Shown here piece by piece: positions 6,956-16,121 of a stretch of 64,000 nucleotides of DNA. Where the stretch lies: the NCBI GenBank assembly GCA_018820855.1, contig JAHJNL010000030.1, positions 17,817-81,816 of the forward strand, given 5' to 3'. This stretch comes from Pseudomonadota bacterium (GTDB lineage: Bacteria > Desulfobacterota > Desulfobulbia > Desulfobulbales > Desulfocapsaceae). Each line of letters opens with the position of its first letter. The first letter of the stretch is position 1. The position numbers were made by a program, and so were the translations under genes. The notes beneath the pieces are model-generated. The model was not told where the DNA came from. It saw nothing but the letters and a program-made list of their open reading frames with translations, and searched no databases.

Positions 6956-9415
6956 TCATAACTCCTGCCACATCTCCGATTTGAACATGACTGTTTTATT
7001 TCTTCCGGTCTGTTTAGCCTGATATAAGGCCACGTCTGCAAATTTTATGGTTTGATTGATTGATTCAGCATCCTTGGGAAAATCAGCTACTCCGATACTT
7101 ACCGTCTTTTGAATGATTGCACCATCGGGAAGTGTGAAATGATATTGCTCAATCGCAGTGCGGATTTTTTCCGCCATATTTTCCGAAGAGACAGCATCTT
7201 TCATCTCCAGTAGAATTATAAGGAATTCCTCACCGCCATAACGAACCAACAGATCGCTTTTTCTGATCTGATCACGGATGATCGTAACGACATCTTTTAA
7301 AATTTTGTCTCCTGCAGGGTGCCCGAATTCATCATTGACGAGTTTGAAATAATCAATATCCAACATGAACAAACCGATTTCGCTATTATTCCTCTTGGCC
7401 AATGGTTCGTACTGTTTGATGTAGTCATCAAGAAACCGTCTATTGTAACAGCGGGTCAAAGGATCTTTCAGGGTCTGTTTCTTGAGTAATGTTAAAAGAC
7501 GGAGGGAGTTTAGAACCGGAGCACTTGCATCAAGATATTTACGCATGAGCATTATTTGTTTTTTGCGGACATCGAGCTGTGCTTTGGGAGCCATAAAGGA
7601 GAAGACAACTCCCACACTTCCTCCCATGACCATGGGCAGGCAATAGCGATGATATTCTTTATGGTCAATGTTGAAATAGGGACATAACATCTGATTGTTA
7701 TACGAATAGACTACTTCCCCCAATCTTTGTGCCCGGCAGAAATCTGCATTAAGATTTACCTCCTTGATGCAGAGTGGTTCTGTGTTTCTATTATCCATCA
7801 AGACCTTCATTGTATTATCTTTTTTGTTGACACCAAGTAGGAGGTAGTAATCAATGCTGAATTCCTTTTCCAGGATAAAACTTAATTGGTTATAGACTTC
7901 ATCTTCGTTTCTAGCTCCCTGCAGGTCGCGGCCGAAAATGGTTACTTTTTCCATTTGCTCAAGAAAGGTGGAAACATTGTCCAGTGATAATTTTTTATGC
8001 TGGTAGGTAAAACTTCTCAATACATCGGCGTCTGCCAGCAATGTTTGAATTTTATCAAGGAAGTCACTCCACAAATGCATGATAGTATTGACTACGTTAC
8101 GCATCTCGTTCAGTTCATCTCTGATGCGTCTGCCATAAACGGGACAGTGAACACAATCTTTATATTTGTTGAGGAAAACGCATGTATTTCTCCATTTTGG
8201 CGAAATAGCCAGGGAGCCGGTTTCCAGATAACAGACAAGGGAAGGGTTCTGGTGTACAGGACATTCATTGTGTGTGCAATTGAGAACATGCAGACAATGA
8301 ATGTGATCACTCTCAAAACGTTTTACAAAATCATTGCTGAATGAACCAATCAATATTTTCTTCAAGAGAGACAAGAAGCTGCTGATGTTGATAAGATTGG
8401 AGTAGAGAATCAGGATCAGCAGAATAGAGCCGAGAACGAGAAGAAAACTGAAAATGTCCTTATGATAAATGTCAATGTCAGAGGCAGCATCATAAACAAG
8501 GATAATTTTTGCAAGCGATGTATTGTCAACGCTATCAAGTCCAATGCTTTTGTAGAGAAAGTTGCCAGATTCTGAAGAGTCGGACAGGAACGACAGCTGC
8601 TGGCTGATCATTTCCAAGTTGATGTGTCCCTTGCTCAGCAGTATGTTTGTCGTGTCAAGGTTTCGATCATGTCGTTCAGCAACAGGGGTGTCCTTGCCTG
8701 GATTTGCCAGGAGTATTAATCCATATGGCTCAGTTATCGCTATATGCTCAAGGGTATTTTCCAGGCTCATCCTCACTTCCACTGCGCCCACATGTTTGTC
8801 ATGGAAAAAAACCGGTGAAATAGCAATAAGTGAAATGTTATTCCCATCATATTCAAAACCACTGTATGACTGAAGCTCCTGGTTAACCTTTACTACCATT
8901 GGTTTTGATCCGGACAGGTCTTCCCCCCAAAGACTGGTCTGGTTGTTTTGGTACAGGGAGATAGCCGGGGGGCGGTAAAAATGATAGAAGATGTTTTGAT
9001 AATGTCCTACATGTTTCAGCGTTGTCTTCGTATCTGGCAGTAATAATCTGTCCAACTTCTCACGATCCTCGCTGGCAAGAGCTTCTGCAATATCCGGATG
9101 ATCTGCGGTGAATAAGGATTCTGTCAGGAGGATTTTTTTATGCTCATCGATGTTATTAGCTATCCATTGGGACAGGAGAGAAAGATGATTCCTGGCCGAA
9201 TGTCTGGCCTGAACAGTGAATGCCTGGTTGAGATAAAAAAGGAGGAGGATTACAAATAATATAATTAAAAAAGCTGGCAGGTATAGAAGTCTGGTCTTTA
9301 ACGTCCATTGCCGAGGGTGGCAGGAAGGAAGGAGTTCATGAATAAAAAAACGGAAGCTCGCAAGCTTTTGTGTCTTGTCTTTTTTTGCAGAATTCGCATT
9401 TTGGTGCTCAGGCAT
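6956..9415 (-). CDS. Sensor diguanylate cyclase (periplasmic sensor, Cys-rich segment, GAF-like, GGDEF)
   Basis: 819 aa. Residues 43-63 and about 320-345 are membrane helices that bracket a 250-residue periplasmic domain of Cache type. After the second helix comes a cytoplasmic stretch with seven cysteines within about 75 residues (HCLHVLNCTHNEC, LVCYL, NTCVFL, KDCVHCPV), then a GAF-like domain and a GGDEF domain at about 655-815. The active site is RYGGEEFLI near 727-731, and RKSD five residues before it is the inhibitory I-site. It should therefore make c-di-GMP and be product-inhibited. The cysteine cluster may bind zinc or an iron-sulfur cluster or sense redox; that part is inference. Confidence 0.9.
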   Translation of the reverse strand: MPEHQNANSAKKDKTQKLASFRFFIHELLPSCHPRQWTLKTRLLYLPAFLIILFVILLLFYLNQAFTVQARHSARNHLSLLSQWIANNIDEHKKILLTESLFTADHPDIAEALASEDREKLDRLLLPDTKTTLKHVGHYQNIFYHFYRPPAISLYQNNQTSLWGEDLSGSKPMVVKVNQELQSYSGFEYDGNNISLIAISPVFFHDKHVGAVEVRMSLENTLEHIAITEPYGLILLANPGKDTPVAERHDRNLDTTNILLSKGHINLEMISQQLSFLSDSSESGNFLYKSIGLDSVDNTSLAKIILVYDAASDIDIYHKDIFSFLLVLGSILLILILYSNLINISSFLSLLKKILIGSFSNDFVKRFESDHIHCLHVLNCTHNECPVHQNPSLVCYLETGSLAISPKWRNTCVFLNKYKDCVHCPVYGRRIRDELNEMRNVVNTIMHLWSDFLDKIQTLLADADVLRSFTYQHKKLSLDNVSTFLEQMEKVTIFGRDLQGARNEDEVYNQLSFILEKEFSIDYYLLLGVNKKDNTMKVLMDNRNTEPLCIKEVNLNADFCRAQRLGEVVYSYNNQMLCPYFNIDHKEYHRYCLPMVMGGSVGVVFSFMAPKAQLDVRKKQIMLMRKYLDASAPVLNSLRLLTLLKKQTLKDPLTRCYNRRFLDDYIKQYEPLAKRNNSEIGLFMLDIDYFKLVNDEFGHPAGDKILKDVVTIIRDQIRKSDLLVRYGGEEFLIILLEMKDAVSSENMAEKIRTAIEQYHFTLPDGAIIQKTVSIGVADFPKDAESINQTIKFADVALYQAKQTGRNKTVMFKSEMWQEL

Positions 9416-10273
9416 TAGTTCATTTCTCCACTGTTAGCGGTTGAACGATCTTTTATTGATCCATGCCCGGACCCCGATGGTGTGCGGGTTTTATTTTGAT
9501 CTCAACTTTCGGACTTAATCGACAGTAACCATTAAAAATATGACAACTATTTAACTTAATAGCATATTGACGTGAAAAGATTCTCTCTTTTTGATACATT
9601 AGATTTTACAAAAAATCAAATAATATCAACTAGGAGAGGCTTAATTGAACCTTACCAAACAATACCAGGAGCGACAAGAAGCAAAACGACTGCGGAACAG
9701 GATTTCATCCTTTGATAAGGATTCCAAGGCGGAAAAACCCTACTGCATGGTAACAGGGTCAGAAAGCCGGGTGGTGTATCTCCACTCACTCTGTTCACTG
9801 TCATCTTTTCGTTGCCATTTGCAGGTGTTAATTTTTCCCAGGGGATTATGATGAAGCCCAATCTGGGATTCAAGAAGGATGCTGCTTGTGACTTCCACAA
9901 AAATCCAAGCATAACTGGCGTGCGTTCATGCTGAAGGAGGTGGCCATCATTGTTTGTTTCTTCGACGTACTGACCAGCGAGGAACCAGGTTTAAGAACGA
10001 ATTGCTCCTAGAGAAAACTCTGCAAAATGACTTGCAAAGGGTTTTCTCCTGATGGTGTTTTACCAATAAAAAGCGGTCAGATGATAGAGTCTGACACATG
10101 TGTTAAGGAGAAGGCAGCCTGTAGTCTGGGAGACAGCTCATGTGGAAACTGACTACAGGATAAATATCAGTACTATGAAACTGTATCCTTCGGGTGTAAT
10201 ATTGAAAAGAGAGAATGGTTGAGTCATTCAACGTACTCGATCAGTTACCCAGTTAGCAAACAAGGAGGCTATT
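9416..10273. other. Gene-poor region before the phasin-like gene
   Basis: 858 bases. A promoter-like pair TTGACG-N17-TTTGAT lies at about 9568-9596, followed by AGGAGAGG (9632-9639) and a TTG codon at 9645 that opens a 68-codon frame of unknown type. Downstream I see only short frames and two inverted repeats: GAGAAAAC/GTTTTCTC around 10012-10048, and CCTGTAGTC/GACTACAGG at 10118-10126 and 10151-10159. The last could be a stem-loop in the leader of the phasin-like gene. No recognisable gene remains. Confidence 0.35.
9645..9851 (+). CDS. Small hypothetical ORF, possibly truncated
   Basis: 68 codons from TTG at 9645, placed five bases after an unusually good ribosome site AGGAGAGG and downstream of a plausible promoter. 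The first 35 residues are strongly charged and look protein-like (MNLTKQYQERQEAKRLRNRI); the rest, rich in Leu, Ser and Cys, does not, which suggests a frameshift or truncation. I recognise no family. The gene may be dead. Confidence 0.3.
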   Translation: MNLTKQYQERQEAKRLRNRISSFDKDSKAEKPYCMVTGSESRVVYLHSLCSLSSFRCHLQVLIFPRGL

Positions 10274-10582
10274 ATGAAAGAATTGTTAAAAAACATCGTT
10301 TACACCGGCATTGGAGCAGCATTTCTCACCAAGGAAAAAATTGAAGAGCTGAAAGATGATTTAGTGGAGCAGGGAAAAATAGGTCAGGATGAAGGGAAGC
10401 AGTTTGTAGACGAGCTTGTAAAAAAAATTGGCACGATTAAGGATTCGTTAGATCTCAAAATCAACCAGATAGTTGAGGAAAAAATCAAACAGCTCGATAT
10501 TCCCACGAATGCGGATCTTGCAGATTTACGTCGGCAGGTTGAAGAATTACAGATCGCCTTGAATAAGAAACCAGAAGCATGA
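10274..10582 (+). CDS. Phasin-like small coiled-coil protein
   Basis: 102 aa, mostly helical. The N-terminus KELLKNIVYTGIGAAFLTKE and the following charged heptads fit the phasin/PhaF-like small proteins common beside UbiB genes in deltaproteobacteria. Phasins coat polyhydroxyalkanoate granules, but many relatives have no proven granule role. A GGAGG site lies seven bases before the ATG. The UbiB gene starts 25 bases after its stop, so the two likely form an operon. Confidence 0.75.
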   Translation: MKELLKNIVYTGIGAAFLTKEKIEELKDDLVEQGKIGQDEGKQFVDELVKKIGTIKDSLDLKINQIVEEKIKQLDIPTNADLADLRRQVEELQIALNKKPEA

Positions 10583-10607
10583 ACAGGTAACACTATAGCG
10601 TGAAATT

Positions 10608-12305
10608 ATGATAAGTATCAGAAGATTGGGGGCCATAGGGCGAACCTACAGGCATCTCAATCGCTATCAGCGAATAATACGGATTCTGTTTAAATACGGG
10701 TTTGATGACCTTGTTGAAGGACTGCGTATTGATCAGTACCTGGAAACAGGGCTGAAGATGATCAACAGAAAACCGCGTGAGGAAATAGAAAAACACTCGC
10801 GGCCTGAAAGATTCCGTATGGCCCTGGAAGAGCTGGGACCAACCTTCATAAAGCTGGGCCAGGTGCTCTCCACCCGTCCTGATCTTATCCCGCCCAGGTA
10901 TTTATACGAGTTTGCTAAGCTGCAGGATAATGTGCCGCCTTTCACATTTGCTGAAGTGGAAGAGATTTTTCTTGCTGAGACCGGTAAAAAACCAAATGAA
11001 CTGTTTCAGGAGTTTAGCGAAAAGCCTATGGCCGCGGCATCCATAGGCCAGGTCCATCGGGGCCGGCTGCAGGACGGCAAGGAGGTGGTGATCAAAGTTC
11101 AGCGTCCGAACATCGAGAATGTCATTGCCGTGGACCTGGAGATTCTGGCGCATCTTGCTTCACTTATGGAGCAATATCTGGAAGAACTTCAAGGGCATCG
11201 GCCATCCGCTGTTGTCGACGAGTTTGCCCGTAGCCTGTCGCTGGAGATTGACTACATGGTTGAAGTAGCCAACATCCAGCGTTTTGCCCAACAATTCAAG
11301 AGCAATAAAAATATTTACGTTCCTCTTGTCTATGCAGATTTAAGTACCGAACGTATCCTGACCATGGAATATGTTGATGGGATAAAAACCTCAAAGGTTG
11401 ATGTCCTGCGCAGCAAGGGCTACGACCTTCAGCTGATTGCTGAACGTGGTGCTGACCTGGTAATGGAACAGATTTTTGTTCATGGCTTTTTTCATGGAGA
11501 TCCCCATCCGGGTAATATCTTTATTCTGCCGGACAATGTTATCTGTTTTCTTGATTTCGGTATGATGGGGCGGCTCAGCCGTCAGGACCGGGAAGATTTC
11601 ACCGATCTGATGTTCTCCATTGTCATGAAAAACGACCGCAGGATAACAGATGGTGTCCTCAGCATAACCACCCAATTCGGTAAGGTTGATCATGATGCCC
11701 TCAGCCGTGATCTTGGTGACCTTTTAGGCCGCTATATGTACCTGCCTCTCAAGGATCTGCAGGCCGGAAAAATACTGCAGGAACTCCTGGAACTCGTGCA
11801 ACGTCACAAACTCAGTATTAAGCCGAATCTCTACTTGATGATCAAGGCACTTTCCACGATTGAAGGTCTCGGCTTGATGCTCCATCCGGATCTTGAACTT
11901 ATCACGCTGGCAGAACCTTATATAAAAAAGGTGAAGGCAGAGCGTATGCGGCTTGGTCGTCTTGCTGAAGAAATCAGTGAGACAGGTGGCGAATATCTTG
12001 AATTTATTCGAGAGGTTCCAGAGGAAGTCCGAGGTATTCTGAGGCAACTGCGGGCTGGCAGGATGAAGATTGAATTTGAACATCTTGGTGTGGGAAAGCT
12101 CTCAAAGTCCCTTGATCAGGTTTCCAACCGCATTGCTTTCGCCATTGTGCTGGCTGCACAGATTATCGGCTCCTCTCTGATTATTTTGTCTGATATCCCG
12201 CCAAAATGGAAAGGGATACCCGTTATTGGCCTGGCAGGGTTTCTTGTCGCCGGGGTTATGGGCTTCTGGCTGCTGCTTTCAATTATCCGGCATAACCGTA
12301 TGTGA
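10608..12305 (+). CDS. ubiB: UbiB/AarF/ABC1-family atypical kinase
   Basis: 565 aa. ABC1-family hallmarks are in order: the KxGQ motif (TFIKLGQVLSTRPDLIP), the alanine-rich nucleotide loop (AAASIGQVHRG), the catalytic segment HGFFHGDPHPGNIF and the metal-binding CFLDFGMMG. Two C-terminal membrane helices (about 515-535 and 540-560) anchor it. Relatives are ATPases needed for quinone synthesis or lipid homeostasis; in a menaquinone-using anaerobe the role is likely lipid or quinone handling. Co-transcribed with the phasin-like gene. Family assignment is firm, substrate unknown. Confidence 0.93.
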   Translation: MISIRRLGAIGRTYRHLNRYQRIIRILFKYGFDDLVEGLRIDQYLETGLKMINRKPREEIEKHSRPERFRMALEELGPTFIKLGQVLSTRPDLIPPRYLYEFAKLQDNVPPFTFAEVEEIFLAETGKKPNELFQEFSEKPMAAASIGQVHRGRLQDGKEVVIKVQRPNIENVIAVDLEILAHLASLMEQYLEELQGHRPSAVVDEFARSLSLEIDYMVEVANIQRFAQQFKSNKNIYVPLVYADLSTERILTMEYVDGIKTSKVDVLRSKGYDLQLIAERGADLVMEQIFVHGFFHGDPHPGNIFILPDNVICFLDFGMMGRLSRQDREDFTDLMFSIVMKNDRRITDGVLSITTQFGKVDHDALSRDLGDLLGRYMYLPLKDLQAGKILQELLELVQRHKLSIKPNLYLMIKALSTIEGLGLMLHPDLELITLAEPYIKKVKAERMRLGRLAEEISETGGEYLEFIREVPEEVRGILRQLRAGRMKIEFEHLGVGKLSKSLDQVSNRIAFAIVLAAQIIGSSLIILSDIPPKWKGIPVIGLAGFLVAGVMGFWLLLSIIRHNRM

Positions 12306-12459
12306 TCACAGGTTTACCTGTTACAGAAGCTGAGCCCCTGTTCTCAGGGTTCAGACCAGTCAGGCTCTTTTCGTTTCTTATCTCTCCTTTCCTGAAATAG
12401 CCATCTTCATTGTTCTCTGAGCAGTAAGGCGGTGATATCGTGCCGTTGCGTCAGAGGAT

Positions 12460-14757
12460 TTAACTGGTCAGGGCCCGGTAGATTTCCGGCATGCGCAGGG
12501 GGAGTTTGCGGACATTGTCGACAAAGATGTAGTTGGCCGGGCCGTACATGTGTTCCATATATTCATGGGCCTGGTGGTCAATGGTGATACAGAAGGGGTG
12601 GATGCCTGCCACCTTGGCTTCGAGCAAGGCATGGCGGGTATCTTCGATGGCATAGTCACCCTTGTAGTCATCATAGTCTTCGGGTTTGCCGTCGGTGAGG
12701 GTGATGATGAGACGGACCTTGGCGTCCACCTCCTGGAGAAGGCGGGTGGCATGGCGGATGGGAGGTCCCATCCGGGTGTATTCGCTGGGGCTGATAGAGC
12801 TGATGCGTTCTTTGACCTGCTCGCCATATGGCTCGGTAAGATGTTTGACATGAAAGAGTTCGCAACGGGAACGGCGCATGCCTGAAAAACCGTAGATGGC
12901 ATAGCGGTCACCAAGCACCTCCATGGCTTCTGTCATAAGCACCAGGGATTCTTTAAGGGCGATGTTGACCCATCCTGCCGTGGAGTTGGACATGTCTACC
13001 AGAAAAAGCACGGCAATATCCCGTTCATCTCGTTTGAGGCGGATAAAGAGGCGGTCTGACGACGGGAGTCCTGCCCGGGTGTCGGAAAGGGACTCTACCA
13101 GGGCATCGAAATCAATGTCATCGCCTTCGCGCTGCCGCTTGACGAAACGCTCCTGACTGCGCATCATCTCGAACTGGTGGCGCAGCCTGAGGGTCAGGCC
13201 GTGATATTTATCCAGGGTGTTGCGGATAAATGGAGAATGGACCGGAGGCAACTCTTTGCATTGCAAGGAACACCAGTTTTTGCGATAGCCTTGCCTGCGA
13301 TAATCCCATTCATCATAAATCACCGTTCCTGTAATCTGCCGTGCATCTTCTTCCTGTCCGCCGATATCCCCCTGAAGCATCCCTTCTCCTGCCTTGCCTG
13401 CGGCACTTGTTATAAATCTTGCGGGGAGCTGACCGAATTCATCAAGGAATTTACGGGTGAAAGTATCCAGTTCCGGGGGCAGTTCCAGTGCTTCGTTGTT
13501 GATGGTGACAAGCAGGGGAGCTGCCTTTTCCTGAGCGGCAGTCTGGGCAAATTCACTGTCCATGATCATACTGATGTCTGACTCAGCCAGACCAGTGTTG
13601 CCGCTGTCCCTCTCTTCATCTTTGAGGATGTTTTCCAGTTTCTCTGGCGACAGGCTCAGAAGATAGGTGGCCATCAGGTCGACAAAGTGCTCGCCCATTT
13701 TCTCTTTTCGCACCTTGCGGGCTGTTTCCACAGCCTTTAATTTCAGATGTCCCTGGAAGGGAAGGGGGGGGACAGGGATATAGTCGTGATCCGTTTCCTC
13801 AAGAGTAGAATAGAGCTTGGGTACGAGTCTTGCGCTGTCTTGAGCTGTGGCCTTGCCATCCAGATAACGTTGACACTCAGAAGGCGTGAGATGGAGACGC
13901 AACAGGCTGTGGAGAGTTGTTTCGTCTCCTGTCAGTCCCTGTTGTATCCTGGAGAGGAAAACGCCAGCTGTACCTTCCGTAGCTACAGGCGAGTGGAGAG
14001 GAAACAGGAGTTTCGATACTGCCCGCATAAGGCCAGGTAATTCTTTGTGGAGGAAAAATTTGACTCGTATGGATTCCAGGAGGTGATAAATGTCGCGGGC
14101 CAGTGGCGGATGTGCAAAACTGTTTAGAAATTCTCGGAGCCAGAGGCAGTCTTCCTTGTCAGAGAACAGGGGTAAGCCCTCCGGTGCAGTGTGCAGGAAA
14201 CTGCCGCAGGCTATGTAGCCCCACTGGTAGGTGAAAATCAGCTTGTAGAGGAGAAAGTTTTTGTCGTTGTCCTGAAACAGTCTAAGTTCCTCCGGGACAT
14301 AGATGGTGGCAGTATCGGTATAGGTCTCTCTTGCCGAGACGACCTGCAACTCTTCTCTTGCAATGCCACGGATATAGGGAAGAAGTCTTTTCTCAACAGA
14401 GGTGAGAGCGAGCCCTCCACTTCCTTCCAGTTTGGAAATGTGGTTTTTAACCACATCCTGCATAAAGCGCTGGGCTGAATGAAGGCCCTCATTTTCGTAA
14501 ATGTCAAGGATAACCCCAGCCCAGCGCGGAAGCTGTTCCAGACTGAGGTGTGTCAAGGCCTCCGGGGCCTGTCGCAGAAAATCGTAGCAGAGGGAGTGAG
14601 AAACAGGCCAGATCACCGGAATATGGCCGAGAATTACCTCGCAGACCTTGTCGCTTTCCTCGATAAAGGGTTCCATGACTTCTTCGACATCCCATTCGTT
14701 GGGAATGTCTGGAGAGACCAGACTGTAAAAACGTTCTGACAGGGCGGCTAGTTTCAT
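12460..14757 (-). CDS. NorD/CbbO-type von Willebrand A protein
   Basis: 765 aa. The C-terminal 200 residues form a VWA domain with the metal-ion site DMSNST (DxSxS) and the NorD/CbbO signature LTDGKPEDYDDYKG, followed by an ADTRHALLEA-like helix and HPFCITID. The N-terminal 500 residues are helical, as in NorD and CbbO. These proteins work with a NorQ/CbbQ ATPase as a chaperone pair that activates metalloenzymes such as nitric oxide reductase or Rubisco. The partner gene lies 75 bases upstream. Neither NO reductase nor Rubisco is visible within the window, so the client is unknown. Confidence 0.9.
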   Translation of the reverse strand: MKLAALSERFYSLVSPDIPNEWDVEEVMEPFIEESDKVCEVILGHIPVIWPVSHSLCYDFLRQAPEALTHLSLEQLPRWAGVILDIYENEGLHSAQRFMQDVVKNHISKLEGSGGLALTSVEKRLLPYIRGIAREELQVVSARETYTDTATIYVPEELRLFQDNDKNFLLYKLIFTYQWGYIACGSFLHTAPEGLPLFSDKEDCLWLREFLNSFAHPPLARDIYHLLESIRVKFFLHKELPGLMRAVSKLLFPLHSPVATEGTAGVFLSRIQQGLTGDETTLHSLLRLHLTPSECQRYLDGKATAQDSARLVPKLYSTLEETDHDYIPVPPLPFQGHLKLKAVETARKVRKEKMGEHFVDLMATYLLSLSPEKLENILKDEERDSGNTGLAESDISMIMDSEFAQTAAQEKAAPLLVTINNEALELPPELDTFTRKFLDEFGQLPARFITSAAGKAGEGMLQGDIGGQEEDARQITGTVIYDEWDYRRQGYRKNWCSLQCKELPPVHSPFIRNTLDKYHGLTLRLRHQFEMMRSQERFVKRQREGDDIDFDALVESLSDTRAGLPSSDRLFIRLKRDERDIAVLFLVDMSNSTAGWVNIALKESLVLMTEAMEVLGDRYAIYGFSGMRRSRCELFHVKHLTEPYGEQVKERISSISPSEYTRMGPPIRHATRLLQEVDAKVRLIITLTDGKPEDYDDYKGDYAIEDTRHALLEAKVAGIHPFCITIDHQAHEYMEHMYGPANYIFVDNVRKLPLRMPEIYRALTS

Positions 14758-14832
14758 AGATGTGGGTATCCGGAATGTCTCAAGATAAAAAGCAGGTCAT
14801 CAGTAAATGGTATCCTGAGGGAAATGGTTATG

Positions 14833-15645
14833 TCAGAAGATAGAACTGACCATCTCCTGTAGGGCTGCCAGAAGTTCAGGGTCATCACTCAGCGGTTCGA
14901 TGACGGCAACCCGGCAGGCAGTTTGGATGTCGATCCCGTCCTGTATCAATTTCCCGGCCTGGATGAGGAGACGGGTGGAGGCTCCTTCAGCAAGTCCTGA
15001 TTCCTTCAGGCTACGGGTCATTCCGGCCAGTTTTACCAGGGAATCTGCCAGCTCTTTTTCTACCCCGCCTTCCTTGCACACAATCATGGCTTCCTGATCG
15101 GGATGCGGATAATCAAAGGAAATAGCTACAAAACGCTGGCGAGTGGAGGGTTTGAGGTCTTTCAACACACTCTGGTAACCGGGATTGTAGGATACACTGA
15201 TCATGAACTCAGGTGGAGCCGTCAGCAGTTCGCCCAATTTCTCCACCGGCAGTTCCCTGCGGTCATCAGCCAGGGGATGAATGACCACTGTCGTGTCTTT
15301 TCTGGCTTCAACAATCTCATCGAGGTAGCAGATGGCACCTGCGCGGACTGCTAACGTCAGAGGGCCGTCAATCCAGACTGCCTCTCCTGAGCGGATCAGG
15401 TAGCGGCCCACCAGATCGCTGGTGGAAAGATCGTCATGACAGGAGACCGTGATGAGCGGTCTTCTCAGTTTCCAGGCCAAGTACTGCATGAATCGTGTCT
15501 TTCCGCACCCGGTTGGACCTTTTAAAAGGAGGGGGAGTTTGTTTTTGTGTGCGGATAAGGCGATTTCCACCTCATTGCCGGAGGCAAGGTAATAGGGCTC
15601 TACGGTAATCAGATGTTCATCCAGACGTTGTTCAATTGTTTTCAT
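14833..15645 (-). CDS. NorQ/CbbQ-type MoxR AAA+ ATPase
   Basis: 270 aa. Walker A is GPTGCGKTRFMQYLAWKL, Walker B is CYLDEIVEA, and the following KDTTVVIHPLADDRRELPVE is typical of the CbbQ/NorQ branch of MoxR ATPases. The C-terminal domain (ASTRLLIQAGKLIQDGID, RVAVIEPLSDDPE) also matches. First gene of a two-gene minus-strand operon with the VWA protein. The pair is expected to remodel or load metal into a partner enzyme using ATP. Confidence 0.92.
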   Translation of the reverse strand: MKTIEQRLDEHLITVEPYYLASGNEVEIALSAHKNKLPLLLKGPTGCGKTRFMQYLAWKLRRPLITVSCHDDLSTSDLVGRYLIRSGEAVWIDGPLTLAVRAGAICYLDEIVEARKDTTVVIHPLADDRRELPVEKLGELLTAPPEFMISVSYNPGYQSVLKDLKPSTRQRFVAISFDYPHPDQEAMIVCKEGGVEKELADSLVKLAGMTRSLKESGLAEGASTRLLIQAGKLIQDGIDIQTACRVAVIEPLSDDPELLAALQEMVSSIF

Positions 15646-16121
15646 TGACGGATTATCTCCTCAGGCAATCGGAACTGTAAGTTTTTATGATGTTATCAAT
15701 AGTAGATCATATGAAACCATACTGTGTTCACCACAGCTCTTGTAGTCAAGAATTATTCTTGTTTTCCATGCCATCTTTTGAGTAAAAAAAAGAGGTGAGA
15801 AGAAGGGATCAGAAGTATAAAAGGGTGCTCTCTTTTGAAGGAAAGAAAAAATCAAAGGAGCGAAAACCCGAACTCCTTTGTATCAAACGATCTTTCCCTG
15901 AGTTAAAGAATTCACTAAACTGCTTTTGCCGATTTTGTACCATATATTGTAGATTGTTCTTGTTTTGCACCACAAGTATGGTGTATAAGCATGTTAGCTG
16001 ATGAGAGGGAAAACAGGGCGATTTATAAGCTTTTCTATCCTGTTGAAAGCCCGCTTTTTCTTGTCCGTCATTAACCAATTCAGTCCCCTATCTATAATAA
16101 AGTTCCATGAGGAAAAACTCT
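15646..16121. promoter_or_regulatory. Divergent intergenic region norQ-like / nrdJ
   Basis: 476 bases with no convincing gene. It carries the promoter for the minus-strand ATPase operon and, near the nrdJ end, two NrdR-box-like sites over a plausible promoter (separate entry). No cobalamin riboswitch core was recognised in the leader despite the B12 dependence of the enzyme. Confidence 0.4.
15937..15984 (+). promoter_or_regulatory. Tandem NrdR-box-like operators and promoter of nrdJ
   Basis: Two 16-base sites, GTACCATATATTGTAG at 15937-15952 and ACCACAAGTATGGTGT at 15969-15984, match the NrdR consensus acaCwATATATwGtgt at about 11 and 10 positions. Their starts are 32 bases apart, three DNA turns, which is the spacing known for paired NrdR boxes. 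A promoter-like pair TTGTTC (15954-15959), 17 bases, TATGGT (15977-15982) overlaps the second box, as expected for repression. NrdR represses ribonucleotide reductase genes when dATP is abundant. The nrdR gene itself is not in the window. Confidence 0.55.

Noticed and set aside
9652..9912. 86-codon minus-strand frame
   Set aside because: Antisense to the TTG-started frame; no start context or similarity.
15646..16121. Cobalamin riboswitch before nrdJ
   Set aside because: No B12-box-like core was found; the NrdR-type sites explain regulation better.
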